DNA of 64,000 nucleotides. It comes from Thermococcus henrietii. GTDB taxonomy: Archaea > Methanobacteriota_B > Thermococci > Thermococcales > Thermococcaceae. A model generated the notes under the pieces. That model was given only the letters and a program-made list of their open reading frames with translations, was not told the DNA's origin and did no database searches. The DNA is taken from assembly GCF_900198835.1 (NCBI RefSeq), contig NZ_LT900021.1, positions 620,001 through 684,000 on the forward strand, in the 5' to 3' direction. The position numbers and the translations under genes are program-made. The first letter of the stretch is position 1, and every line of letters begins with the position of its first letter. Positions 9,855-18,530 of the stretch are shown one piece after another.

Positions 9855-10656
9855 GCTCGACCGCGATTTTCAGCGCTTCTTCCCTCTCAAACCCTTTCCT
9901 CACGAGCGCCTCGACGAGCTTCGCGAGTTTTTCAACGTTGCGCAGGTTCAGCCTGTTCTCGGGGAGGGAAATCAAACTTACCGGAACGTTGAAGCCGAGC
10001 CTCGCCGAGAGTTCGACCGCAAACTCCTCCCTGCTCAGCGGGGGAATCCTCACGAAGGCCGAAAAATCGAGGTTTCGATACCTGCCCGCGTCCTTCGTCT
10101 CGACGATTATCGGCCCGTTCCGCTCCCCGTTCAGGAGCTCCGCAACTGTCTCAACGCCCGGCTCCCGGAGGATTAGCGCGTTCGCTGGAACGAGCTCCGA
10201 CAAATCAACCCCCCTCAGGTTTTCGACGAGCGTATCGACGCCGAGCGAGAGAACTTCCCGCCAGTCAAGGGTTTTTTCCTCTTTTTCCCGCCTTTCCGAG
10301 GTGACCCTTTCGTAGAGGACCTCGCTGACGAGGGTTATCTGGTAGACCTCCTCGATGTCCTCGAGGGTCAGGATTCCGTTGGAGAGTAACTTAAGGCCGA
10401 GCCTCGCGAGGGAAGAGCTGAGCTCCTCCTCGCTCCTCGTCGTTATGGCCTTCTTTCCGGAAACGTCCTCTAAGCCACGGCTCACGAGCCTGTAATCGGT
10501 GGGGAAGAGTCCCTTGGCGTTGAAGAACTCCTCCAGCGTTTCCTTAGCTTTTTCCTCGCTGACGGCGTAGACCTTCACGAACTCGACGTTTCCAGCCCTA
10601 TCAACGCCGATGAAGACCACCGCGTCCCTCCTCTCGGCCGGCGTCAATATGTCCAT
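9835..10656 (-). CDS. Conserved protein of unknown function
   Basis: 273-residue protein, not recognised. The N-terminal third reads like a small alpha/beta domain (DAVVFIGVDRAGNVEFVKVYAVS). The C-terminal half alternates hydrophobic strands and helices (FVRIPPLSREEFAVELSARLGF) and ends in a helical region resembling a UBA-like or three-helix bundle (LVEALVRKGFEREEALKIAVEL). GAGGTGAgccg precedes the ATG. It lies 9 bases downstream of the phosphodiesterase gene, so both are likely one transcript. Confidence 0.7.
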
Positions 10657-10665
10657 CGGCTCACC

Positions 10666-11178
10666 TCATACGCTCATGGCCCCCAACAGCTCACCGGTCT
10701 CGATGTTGAAAATCTCCACAACCCTCTTCCTCGTGTCGAGCAGGGCGACGCTCCTGACGCCGGTTAAATAGCCACAGACCTCGCCGGGATTGACGAGTAT
10801 CGTCCTGCCCACTTCCCTAATCTCGTAGCGGTGGGTGTGGCCCACTATAACCACGTCGTAGAGCTTGCTGTAGGCCAAAGCCTTAACGAGAACCTCGTTC
10901 GTCCCGTGAGTGACCGCTATCTTCATTCCGTCCGCCTTGACCTCGATGAGCTCGTCCTCTATCCCTAACGCCTTCCTCAATCCACTCCTCTCGCCGTCGT
11001 TGTTGCCGAAGACGCCCCTCAGCGGGGCCTTGAGCTTTCCGAGCTCCCGTGCGACGAAAGGGGCGATGTAATCACCCGCGTGGATTACGAGGTCAACGTT
11101 CCTCTCGTTGAGGAACTCGACTGCCTTCCTTATGGCCGGGAGGTTATCGTGGGTATCGCTCATTATTCCAATCAGCAT
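10666..11178 (-). CDS. YfcE/MJ0936-family metallophosphodiesterase
   Basis: 170-residue calcineurin-like phosphoesterase. All dimetal ligands are visible: MSDTHDN (residues 6-12), HAGDY, GNND, THGTN and GHTHR. MJ0936-type enzymes hydrolyse phosphodiesters with Ni2+ or Mn2+ in vitro; the physiological substrate is unsettled. RBS AAGGTGAgcc precedes the ATG. First gene of a leftward pair with the unknown gene at 9835-10656. Confidence 0.92.
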   Translation of the reverse strand: MLIGIMSDTHDNLPAIRKAVEFLNERNVDLVIHAGDYIAPFVARELGKLKAPLRGVFGNNDGERSGLRKALGIEDELIEVKADGMKIAVTHGTNEVLVKALAYSKLYDVVIVGHTHRYEIREVGRTILVNPGEVCGYLTGVRSVALLDTRKRVVEIFNIETGELLGAMSV

Positions 11179-11369
11179 TACGGCTCACCTTAAGGGGACT
11201 GCTCGTCCAAGTTTAAAGGGTTATCGAGGCCAAAAGCGTTCCCCTGCTCATCTGTGCTCATGAATGCATTCGAGTGGAAATCGAACTGGCATAACTCCGC
11301 GCAACACCGTTCTAAGCTGTTCCGACAAGGTTTATTAGCCGAAGACCTTAGGTCGTTCAAGGTGGTGGT

Positions 11370-11864
11370 ATGTTCACCGGCAGGGCGCTCATCGCTGTGA
11401 AGGTGTTAAAGCCCTTCTCGGACTGGAATCAGGGCGACATAGTCCTAATCGAGGACTGGAAGGCGAGGGAACTCTGGGAAGCGGGAGTGGTTGAGATAGT
11501 GGACGAAACCGACAAGGTAATCGGTGAGATAGACAAGGCAATAGCCGGGGAGCGCGAGAGCGAGCCGTTAACGGCACTCCCGGCCGGGCTCTACGAGAGG
11601 GCCGAGTTCTACCTGTATTACCTTGAAAACTACGTCCGCCTCAACCCGAGCGAGAGCGTCGAGACCATAAACGTCAAGCTCACCAAGCTTGCCAACCTCA
11701 AGAAAAAACTCCGCGACTTGAAGATGATACGCTTCAACAAAATCCTCAAAGCGGTCATGCTGAGGCCCAACAGCCTCGAACTCCTCTCGCGCCTCTCGCC
11801 GGAGGAGAGACGGCTCTACCTCCAGATGTCCAAGATAAGGAACGAGTGGCTCGGTGATGCCTGA
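11370..11864 (+). CDS. gins23: DNA replication complex subunit Gins23
   Basis: 164-residue archaeal GINS subunit of the Gins23 type, part of the CMG-like replicative helicase (MCM, GINS, GAN/RecJ). The order is a small beta-rich B domain (AVKVLKPFSDWNQGDIVLIEDW) before the helical A domain (LYERAEFYLYYLENYVR, LKKKLRDLKMIRFNKIL), the arrangement of Gins23. It overlaps the mcm start (TGATG at 11862-11866), so the two helicase parts are translationally coupled. Upstream, AAGGTTTATTAGCC at about 11327-11340 is a good TATA region, and GGTGGTGgt gives the RBS. Confidence 0.9.
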   Translation: MFTGRALIAVKVLKPFSDWNQGDIVLIEDWKARELWEAGVVEIVDETDKVIGEIDKAIAGERESEPLTALPAGLYERAEFYLYYLENYVRLNPSESVETINVKLTKLANLKKKLRDLKMIRFNKILKAVMLRPNSLELLSRLSPEERRLYLQMSKIRNEWLGDA

Positions 11865-14800
11865 TGGACAGGGAGGAGATGATTTCGCGCTTCGCAAAGT
11901 TCCTCCGCGAGTACGTTGACGACGACGGCAACGAGGTCTACATCAACCGCCTTAAGGACCTCCTTACGGTAACACCGAAGCGCTCCTTGGCTATAGACTG
12001 GGCGCATCTCAACTCCTTCGACCCCGAATTAGCGGAAGAGCTCCTCAACAACCCGGAAGAGGCGATAGCGAGCTGTGAGGACGCGATTCAGATTATCCTC
12101 CGCGAGCCTCCGCTCCTCGTTGAGAGGGATTTGAAGGTTCACGCGCGCTTTTACAACCTGCCCCACACGATACTCGTCAAGGAACTGGGGAGCGAGCACA
12201 TAAACAGGCTTATTCAGGTCGAGGGAATCATCACGCGCGTCAGCGAGGTCAAACCCTTCGTCCAGAGAGCCGTTTTCGTCTGCAAGGACTGCGGAAACGA
12301 GATGATTCGCCTCCAGAGGCCCTATGAGAACCTCGTCAAGCCGGCCAAGTGCGACGCCTGTGGTTCAAGAAACGTCGAGCTCGACGTGGAAAAAAGTAGG
12401 TTCATCAACTTCCAGAGCTTCCGCCTTCAGGACAGGCCCGAGAGCCTCAAAGGTGGCCAGATGCCCCGCTTCGTTGATGCCATACTTCTCGATGACCTCG
12501 TCGACACCGCCCTGCCCGGTGACCGTGTTCTCGTGACCGGAATCCTGCGCGTTATCCTCGAGCAGAGGGACAAGAGGCCGATTTTCAAGAAGGTTCTGGA
12601 GGTCAACCACATCGAACAGCTCAGCAAGGAGATTGAGGAGCTTGAGATTTCGCCGGAAGACGAGCAGAAGATTCGCGAGCTGGCGAAGAGAAAGGACATC
12701 GTTGACGCGATAGTGGACTCGATAGCTCCGGCCATCTGGGGCCACAGGATAGTCAAGAAGGGAATCGCTTTGGCCCTCTTCGGCGGTGTGCAGAGGGTTT
12801 TGCCCGATGGAACGAAGTTAAGGGGAGAAAGCCACGTTCTGCTGGTTGGTGACCCGGGTGTGGCAAAGTGCGTTGATTACCACACGAAGGTTCTCTTAGC
12901 CGATGGAAGCCTGAAGGAGATTGGTGAGATAGTTGATGAGGCCATCGAAAAGGCAAAAGCCGAAGGGAAGCTCGGAAGGGTTGACGATGGCTTCTACGCG
13001 CCGATTGACCTCGAACTCTACGCCCTCGACGCGAAAACGCTGAAGGTCAGGAGAGTTAAGGCGAACATCGCCTGGAAGAGAACTGCTCCGGAAAAGATGT
13101 TCAGAATAAAGACAGCGAGCGGAAGGGAGATTCGCGTTACCCCAACCCACCCGTTCTTCACCTTCGAAAACGGCCAGTTCAGGACGAGGAAGGCAGAAGA
13201 GCTGAGGGTTGGGGACTTTATTGCCGTGCCGAGAGTCCTTCCAGTTGAAGGAACGCCCCTTGAGCTTTCAAAAGCCCCCATTGAAAAGCCGAAGACTGCA
13301 AAGGCAAGGCTGAGCCTTCCAGAAATTGCCAACGAAAAATTCTGGTATTTAATCGGATTGCTGGCAGGAGAAGGGTATGCCCAAAACCGGGGCGGTAGTG
13401 CAACTGTGTATTTCACTAACAACGATGAGCAACTGGTGCGGTTTGTTTACGAGTATCTCAAAGATCTGGGTCTCAACCCCACCATTCGCGAGAGCCATAA
13501 AGGCAAGAGCGCGCGGGAGGTCTACGTGAGTAGCGTTGAGTTCTACCGCCTGCTTGAGTGGTTGAGTCTCGCGACAAACTCAAGGGACAAGAAAGTTCCA
13601 CCACAGCTTTTCGAAGCGCGCTTGGAGGATATCCGGGGCTTTCTGAGGGGATACTTCGATGCAGAAGCCACAGTAGATAGAGGGAGGGCTAAAATAACTG
13701 TTGTTTCGGCGTCAAAAGAGCTCCTCAACGGCGTTCAGCACCTCCTCCTTCGCTTTGGGGTAAAGTCACAGCTCCACGAAACAATGGCCCGCGCGACCAA
13801 CGGCAAAATGAATGCCCCAAGAACGTACTATCGGCTTTTCATCACCGGAGAGGATGCCATTAAGTTCAGGGAAACGATTGGGTTTGGCCTACGTTCTAAA
13901 ATGGATATCCTTGAGCGTGTAACCTCCAACGGAAAGACGAACACCAACGTTGACGTCGTTCCGGGCATTGGTTCACTACTGAGGAACCTCCGCACCAAGG
14001 CTGGATTGACTCAAGCTCAGATGGGCATACCACGCTCAACTTATCTTCACTATGAGAGGGAAGACCGTCTTCCAAGCAGGGAGAAGCTCAAGGTTATTGT
14101 TGATGTTCTCAAAGCTAAATTGCCTGAATCCCCCGAGGTTGGCCTTCTGGCGACTCTGGCTGACTCTGACATCTTCTGGGACAGGGTTGTCGAAATTGAA
14201 GAGTACAAACCCGAGCACGAGTGGGTCTACGACCTCCAGATTCCAGAGCACCACAACTTCATAGCCAACGATATCTTCGTCCACAACAGCCAGCTCCTCC
14301 GCTACGTGGCTAATTTGGCGCCGAGGGCTATTTATACGAGCGGTAAGAGCAGTTCGGCCGCAGGCCTCACGGCCGCCGCAGTCAGGGACGAGTTCACGGG
14401 CTCGTGGGTTCTGGAAGCTGGTGTCCTTGTGTTAGCGGACGGCGGGTTCGCCTGCCTGCACCCTGATTCACGGATTCTTGTAGATGGAAAATACCAGAGA
14501 ATCGAAGACCTCTTCGAGCTTGAGAAGTCCTACAAGGCGCTCTCCGATGGCCAAATCGTGGACATTCAGGAGAAGGAGATGGAAGTTACAGCCCTCGACC
14601 TCGGAAGCATGAGGACGAAGACCTCTAAAGCCACGATAATCCGCAGGAAGCCCTGGAAGGGAGAGCTGTTAAAGCTCAAGTTCCGCTCGGGCAACGAGGT
14701 AACCCTAACTCCTGACCACCTCCTCATAGACGGCCAGACCCTTGAGTGGAAGGAGGCGGAAAGGTTTAAGGTTGGCGATATGGTGGTTGCCCCGCTGAAG

Positions 14801-17800
14801 CTTCCACCAGTGGGGAGAAGGGCGTATCTGCTCGATATTTTGCCCTCGGACTGGAAGGTCAAGCTAACCCCTGAAGAAAAGAACGAACTGAAGCGAGAAA
14901 TCCTCAGGAGATTCAAGAGCCTCGCGGAGTTCAACAGGGAGTACGGCGTTTTAAAGGACTTCCTCTCTGGAAAGGGTTCTATCCGCGTCGGGAAGTTCAG
15001 GGAGATACTGCGTGAGCTGGGACTCTACGAGAAGTGGCGGGAGAGGCCTCTAACCTACGGCCCAAACTACCGCAGGGAGCGCCTCAAGGTGGCCTACATA
15101 ACACCGGAGCTTGCGTACTTCCTCGGATTCCTCTACGGCGATGGGTGGATAAAGAGGAACGGCTCTAAGGTTCACGTTCGCATCGTGCAGTCAAAGGTTC
15201 ACAAAGACCAGATTAGGGCAATCAGAAGGGCATTTGAGAGCTTCTACGATGGACCGTTGAGAGAGTACGAGAGAACCACGAGGAGCGAGCTTGCTGGCAA
15301 TGAAATAGAGAGCGACGCGATAACGTTCCATGTTAGCTCGCCACTGCTCGCGTACCTGTACGAGTATCTCACCGAAGACAACCTGAAAAACGCATTCTCT
15401 CTGGACGATGAGGCGCTGAGAGCGTTTATCGCGGGCGCTCTCGATTCGGACGGCTGTGTCTCAGTCAAGAAGAGCAAGAGGGGAAGCGTGGTTCACATAG
15501 AGTTCCTGCTCTCAAACGATTTGGAAAGGGACAAAGCCTTTGCACTGCTCCTCAGGAGGTTTGACGTGTACGCCCGTGTGATTCCAGGGAAAGGCGTGAA
15601 CAGGGTTAGGGTAACTGGAAGGGAGGACGTCATAAACCTCCTCAACGCGGTTAAGGATTACAGCGTTAAGGTCAAGGAGATACCCATCAAAAAGCATCTC
15701 GTCTCGGCGAGGAGCGACAAAGTGCCGGCAGAACACGTTAGGAGAATCGCAAAAGCTATTATCAAGAGCGTTCCTGCCAAAGTACTGCAGGAGAGAGGGC
15801 TCTGGAGTACCGTTTATTCTTACGCCAAGGGCAAGTATCAGCCCAGCAGGATTCAGCTCAGAAAACTCATTGAGAGGCTTAGCGATGTCCTGAGTCCAGA
15901 AATCAAGATTAAGCTCGAAGTTCTTGCCACAAGGGATTATCTCCTTGACGAAATAGTCTCCATCGAGCGCATCCCATACGAGGGCTACGTTTACGACCTC
16001 TACGTGCCCGGCGAGCACAACTTCCTGGCTGAGGGAATCATAGTTCACAACTGCATAGATGAGTTCGACAAGATGAGCGACAGGGACAGGAGCGCGATTC
16101 ACGAAGCGCTGGAACAGCAGAGCTACCACCACGACTTTGAAATACTCCTCGCTGACGGCAGGAAGGTGAAGATAGGTGAGCTGGTGGATTCCCTCATCGA
16201 GGCCAACCGCGATAAGGTGATACTCGGCAGGGACACCGAGATACTGCCCGTTGATGACATAGAGCTCCTCGCGTACGACCTCGAGCGGAAGGAAATCGTG
16301 AAGGTTAAAGCGGATCGCGTGAGCAGGCACAAAGCACCTGACAGGTTCATACGGCTGAGGTTCTCGAACGGCAGGGAGATAACGGTAACCCCAGAGCACC
16401 CAATTATGGTGTGGGAGGACGACGAAATAAGGGAGAAGCCCGCTGAGAAAGTCAAGCCGAGGGACATCGTTCTTGGGGTTGCTCGCTATCCAATTGAACT
16501 TCCTCCCGTTGAGGGAGAAAAGTTTAGAGAACTCACAGACGCAGAGGCCAAAGCGGACTATCTCTACTCTCAGGGAAGGGTTGTGAGGGTGAAGCGCACT
16601 CGTGGAGGGTACGTTGTGGAAGAGATAGAGAAGGCTTTTCCCCGCTCACTAGTTAGACATTTAACCAAGGCTGGCAGAACCCTTGGCGTTGTTCAGCTCC
16701 CCGCGGAAAGGCGGAGGTTTGTCCTTCCGCTAATCAGGGAGAGCTTCATTAGGCCCTACCTGGAGAGGGTTCTGTCGAGGATTGAGGAGTTAAGAACTCT
16801 CTCCGAAAATGACCCATCAAAGGCCGTGGATTTGCTATCTCGCTCAAAAATATACTCTTACACGGGGGTTACGGCTGATAAATTGAAGAAACGCGCCGAA
16901 CTTGGTGACCGCTGGGCAATTTCAGCTATAAAAACGTTAGCCGAGGGCACAATCAGGAAAGCCGAAAACGAACTTGAGAGTTTCCTCAGCTACTGGAACG
17001 GCAACATCAACTTCCTCAGGGTCACGAAGGTTGAAGAAATCCCCAACGACCGCTGGGAGTGGGTCTACGACGTAACCGTTGAGCCGTACCACCTCTTCGT
17101 CTCCCATGGTCTGGTTCTTCACAACACGATAAGCATCTCCAAGGCTGGCATTACAGCTACCCTCAACGCGAGGACGACCGTTATAGCCGCTGCCAACCCG
17201 AAGTTCGGTCGCTTTAACAGGCACAAGTCCCTCCCTGAACAGCTCGACCTCCCGCCGACCCTGCTGAGCCGTTTCGACTTAATCTTCCTCCTGCTCGACG
17301 AACCGGACGAGAAGGTCGACGCGAGCATCGCCGAGCACATCCTCAAGGTTCGCAGGGGGGAGGCAGAGGTTGTTACGCCAAAGATACCCTACGACCTCCT
17401 CAAGAAGTACATAGCCTACGCGAGGAAGAACGTCCACCCGGTTCTGAGCAGGGAAGCCATGGAGGAAATCAAGCGCTACTACGTCAAGATGAGGAAGGGC
17501 CTGAAGAGGGGCGACGAGGAAGGCGTCCAGCCGATTCCGATAACCGCGAGACAGCTTGAGGCCCTCATACGTCTCAGCGAGGCCCACGCGAGAATGAGGC
17601 TGAGCGAGACGGTGACGCGCGAAGATGCGAGAGCTGCCATAGAGCTCATCGAGGCGATGATGAGGACGATAGCCGTCGATGAAGAGGGCAACATAGACGT
17701 CTCAATCCTTGAGATAGGCAAGAGTTCCAAGAAGCTCAACAAGATAGAGAAGCTGGTCGATATAATCAAGAACCTCGAAGGGGAAGGCGATTATGGAGCG

Positions 17801-17935
17801 CCGGCAGAGAAGGTAATCGAGGCCGCAAAGCAGGCCGGGGTCGGCAGTAAGCGCGAGGTCGAGAAGCTCATCGAGGAGCTCAAGGCAGACGGCAGAATCT
17901 ACGAGCCGAGGGCGGGCTTTTACAGGGTGCTCTAA
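11864..17935 (+). CDS. mcm: Replicative DNA helicase MCM precursor with three inteins
   Basis: 2,023-residue precursor. Removal of three inteins leaves about 682 residues, normal for an archaeal MCM. Extein features in order: N-terminal domain with zinc ribbon (CKDCGNE...CDACGSR, near residue 140), Walker A GDPGVAK|S (split by intein 1), Walker B GGFA|CIDEFDKM (split by intein 2), the following EALEQQ|TISISKAG segment (split by intein 3), sensor 1 VIAAANPKFG, arginine finger LLSRFDLIFLL, and a C-terminal winged helix. All three insertions lie in the most conserved ATPase blocks. It is downstream of and overlaps gins23, as in T. kodakarensis, where as I recall the MCM next to Gins23 is the essential paralogue. 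Confidence 0.97.
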   Translation: MDREEMISRFAKFLREYVDDDGNEVYINRLKDLLTVTPKRSLAIDWAHLNSFDPELAEELLNNPEEAIASCEDAIQIILREPPLLVERDLKVHARFYNLPHTILVKELGSEHINRLIQVEGIITRVSEVKPFVQRAVFVCKDCGNEMIRLQRPYENLVKPAKCDACGSRNVELDVEKSRFINFQSFRLQDRPESLKGGQMPRFVDAILLDDLVDTALPGDRVLVTGILRVILEQRDKRPIFKKVLEVNHIEQLSKEIEELEISPEDEQKIRELAKRKDIVDAIVDSIAPAIWGHRIVKKGIALALFGGVQRVLPDGTKLRGESHVLLVGDPGVAKCVDYHTKVLLADGSLKEIGEIVDEAIEKAKAEGKLGRVDDGFYAPIDLELYALDAKTLKVRRVKANIAWKRTAPEKMFRIKTASGREIRVTPTHPFFTFENGQFRTRKAEELRVGDFIAVPRVLPVEGTPLELSKAPIEKPKTAKARLSLPEIANEKFWYLIGLLAGEGYAQNRGGSATVYFTNNDEQLVRFVYEYLKDLGLNPTIRESHKGKSAREVYVSSVEFYRLLEWLSLATNSRDKKVPPQLFEARLEDIRGFLRGYFDAEATVDRGRAKITVVSASKELLNGVQHLLLRFGVKSQLHETMARATNGKMNAPRTYYRLFITGEDAIKFRETIGFGLRSKMDILERVTSNGKTNTNVDVVPGIGSLLRNLRTKAGLTQAQMGIPRSTYLHYEREDRLPSREKLKVIVDVLKAKLPESPEVGLLATLADSDIFWDRVVEIEEYKPEHEWVYDLQIPEHHNFIANDIFVHNSQLLRYVANLAPRAIYTSGKSSSAAGLTAAAVRDEFTGSWVLEAGVLVLADGGFACLHPDSRILVDGKYQRIEDLFELEKSYKALSDGQIVDIQEKEMEVTALDLGSMRTKTSKATIIRRKPWKGELLKLKFRSGNEVTLTPDHLLIDGQTLEWKEAERFKVGDMVVAPLKLPPVGRRAYLLDILPSDWKVKLTPEEKNELKREILRRFKSLAEFNREYGVLKDFLSGKGSIRVGKFREILRELGLYEKWRERPLTYGPNYRRERLKVAYITPELAYFLGFLYGDGWIKRNGSKVHVRIVQSKVHKDQIRAIRRAFESFYDGPLREYERTTRSELAGNEIESDAITFHVSSPLLAYLYEYLTEDNLKNAFSLDDEALRAFIAGALDSDGCVSVKKSKRGSVVHIEFLLSNDLERDKAFALLLRRFDVYARVIPGKGVNRVRVTGREDVINLLNAVKDYSVKVKEIPIKKHLVSARSDKVPAEHVRRIAKAIIKSVPAKVLQERGLWSTVYSYAKGKYQPSRIQLRKLIERLSDVLSPEIKIKLEVLATRDYLLDEIVSIERIPYEGYVYDLYVPGEHNFLAEGIIVHNCIDEFDKMSDRDRSAIHEALEQQSYHHDFEILLADGRKVKIGELVDSLIEANRDKVILGRDTEILPVDDIELLAYDLERKEIVKVKADRVSRHKAPDRFIRLRFSNGREITVTPEHPIMVWEDDEIREKPAEKVKPRDIVLGVARYPIELPPVEGEKFRELTDAEAKADYLYSQGRVVRVKRTRGGYVVEEIEKAFPRSLVRHLTKAGRTLGVVQLPAERRRFVLPLIRESFIRPYLERVLSRIEELRTLSENDPSKAVDLLSRSKIYSYTGVTADKLKKRAELGDRWAISAIKTLAEGTIRKAENELESFLSYWNGNINFLRVTKVEEIPNDRWEWVYDVTVEPYHLFVSHGLVLHNTISISKAGITATLNARTTVIAAANPKFGRFNRHKSLPEQLDLPPTLLSRFDLIFLLLDEPDEKVDASIAEHILKVRRGEAEVVTPKIPYDLLKKYIAYARKNVHPVLSREAMEEIKRYYVKMRKGLKRGDEEGVQPIPITARQLEALIRLSEAHARMRLSETVTREDARAAIELIEAMMRTIAVDEEGNIDVSILEIGKSSKKLNKIEKLVDIIKNLEGEGDYGAPAEKVIEAAKQAGVGSKREVEKLIEELKADGRIYEPRAGFYRVL
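12869..14287 (+). mobile_element. MCM intein 1 (Walker A site) with DOD homing endonuclease and HTH domain
   Basis: 473-residue intein, precursor residues 336-808, starting at Cys and ending His-Asn before Ser809. Splicing blocks are intact: CVDYHTKVLLADG (block A), VTPTHPFF (block B), VYDLQIPEHHNF (block F) and FVHN (block G). Two LAGLIDADG-type motifs are visible, LIGLLAGEG and LRGYFDAEA, each with an acidic catalytic residue. An XRE-like helix-turn-helix (LRTKAGLTQAQMGIPRSTY) lies between the endonuclease and the C-terminal splicing domain. It therefore looks competent for splicing and probably for homing. Confidence 0.93.
14453..16051 (+). mobile_element. MCM intein 2 (Walker B site) with DOD homing endonuclease
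   Basis: 533-residue intein, precursor residues 864-1396, starting Cys and ending His-Asn before Cys1397. Block A is CLHPDSRILVDG, block B VTLTPDHLLID, block F VYDLYVPGEHNF and block G IVHN. LAGLIDADG motifs: FLGFLYGDG and FIAGALDSDG, both with acidic residues. An extra helical segment between block B and the first endonuclease motif (EREILRRFKSLAEFN region) could be a DNA-binding insert. It sits in the Walker B strand, a classic high-conservation target. Confidence 0.93.
16121..17125 (+). mobile_element. MCM intein 3 (EQQ/TISISK site), no LAGLIDADG motif visible
   Basis: 335-residue intein, precursor residues 1420-1754, starting with Ser (less common than Cys) and ending His-Asn before Thr1755. 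Blocks: SYHHDFEILLADGRKV (A), ITVTPEHPIMV (B), VYDVTVEPYHLFVSH (F), LVLHN (G). The region between blocks B and F is longer than a mini-intein needs, but I cannot find either LAGLIDADG motif; it is rich in Arg and charged helices instead. It is either a decayed endonuclease or an unfamiliar insert. Splicing residues look intact, so splicing is expected. Confidence 0.88.
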
Positions 17936-17979
17936 CAAAGGTTATAAAGCGAAGGGGAAACCTATGAGGGGGTGAGAAG

Positions 17980-18408
17980 ATGAGCGAGAGCATTGACTTT
18001 TACGACTTCGAGAAGCTCCTCGATAAGGCTTACGAGGAGTTGCCCGAGAACGTGAAGTCCCACAAGTCCCGTTTCGAGGTCCCGCCGGCGGTCGTCACAA
18101 TAGCCGGTAACAGGACGATAATCGAGAACTTCGTTGACATAGCGGAAGCGATGAACCGCGACCCGAACCATCTCCTGAAGTTCATCCTGCGCGAGGTTGC
18201 TACGGCAGGAACGCTCGAGGGCAGGCGCGTAATCCTGCAGGGACGCTTCACGCCGTACCTGATAGCCAACAAGATGAAGAAGTACCTCAAGGAGTACGTC
18301 ATCTGTCCGGTCTGTGGAAGCCCCGATACCAAGATTATCAAGCGCGGACGCTTCCACTTCCTCAAGTGTGAAGCCTGTGGTGCCGAAACGCCAATCCAGC
18401 ACCTCTGA
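17980..18408 (+). CDS. Translation initiation factor aIF-2 beta
   Basis: 142-residue beta subunit of the archaeal initiation factor aIF2, which brings Met-tRNAi to the ribosome. It has the N-terminal helix that docks on aIF2-gamma ([17 protein letters not shown]), the central alpha/beta domain ([24 protein letters not shown], given within the family core) and a C-terminal zinc ribbon (CPVCGS...CEACGA). GGGGGTGAgaag is the RBS. A TATA-like GGTTATAAAG (about 17940-17949) suggests its own promoter just after mcm. Confidence 0.96.
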   Translation: MSESIDFYDFEKLLDKAYEELPENVKSHKSRFEVPPAVVTIAGNRTIIENFVDIAEAMNRDPNHLLKFILREVATAGTLEGRRVILQGRFTPYLIANKMKKYLKEYVICPVCGSPDTKIIKRGRFHFLKCEACGAETPIQHL

Positions 18409-18530
18409 GGTCTTCCTTCTTTTTTCCCAGCCATTGGACAAATTATCCACTCTTGGATGAATTTCGCTCCTCAAAAACCCTTTTAAACTTTACAAACTAC
18501 AACCCCCAAGAAATCAAGGGGGTTACTCTC

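Noticed and set aside
11180-11369. Small RNA between the phosphodiesterase and gins23 genes
   Set aside because: Only a promoter-like TATA element is supported; no paired boxes or stable hairpin found.
16123-16467. Minus-strand frame within intein 3
   Set aside because: Antisense shadow; the plus strand shows conserved intein blocks in frame with the MCM exteins.
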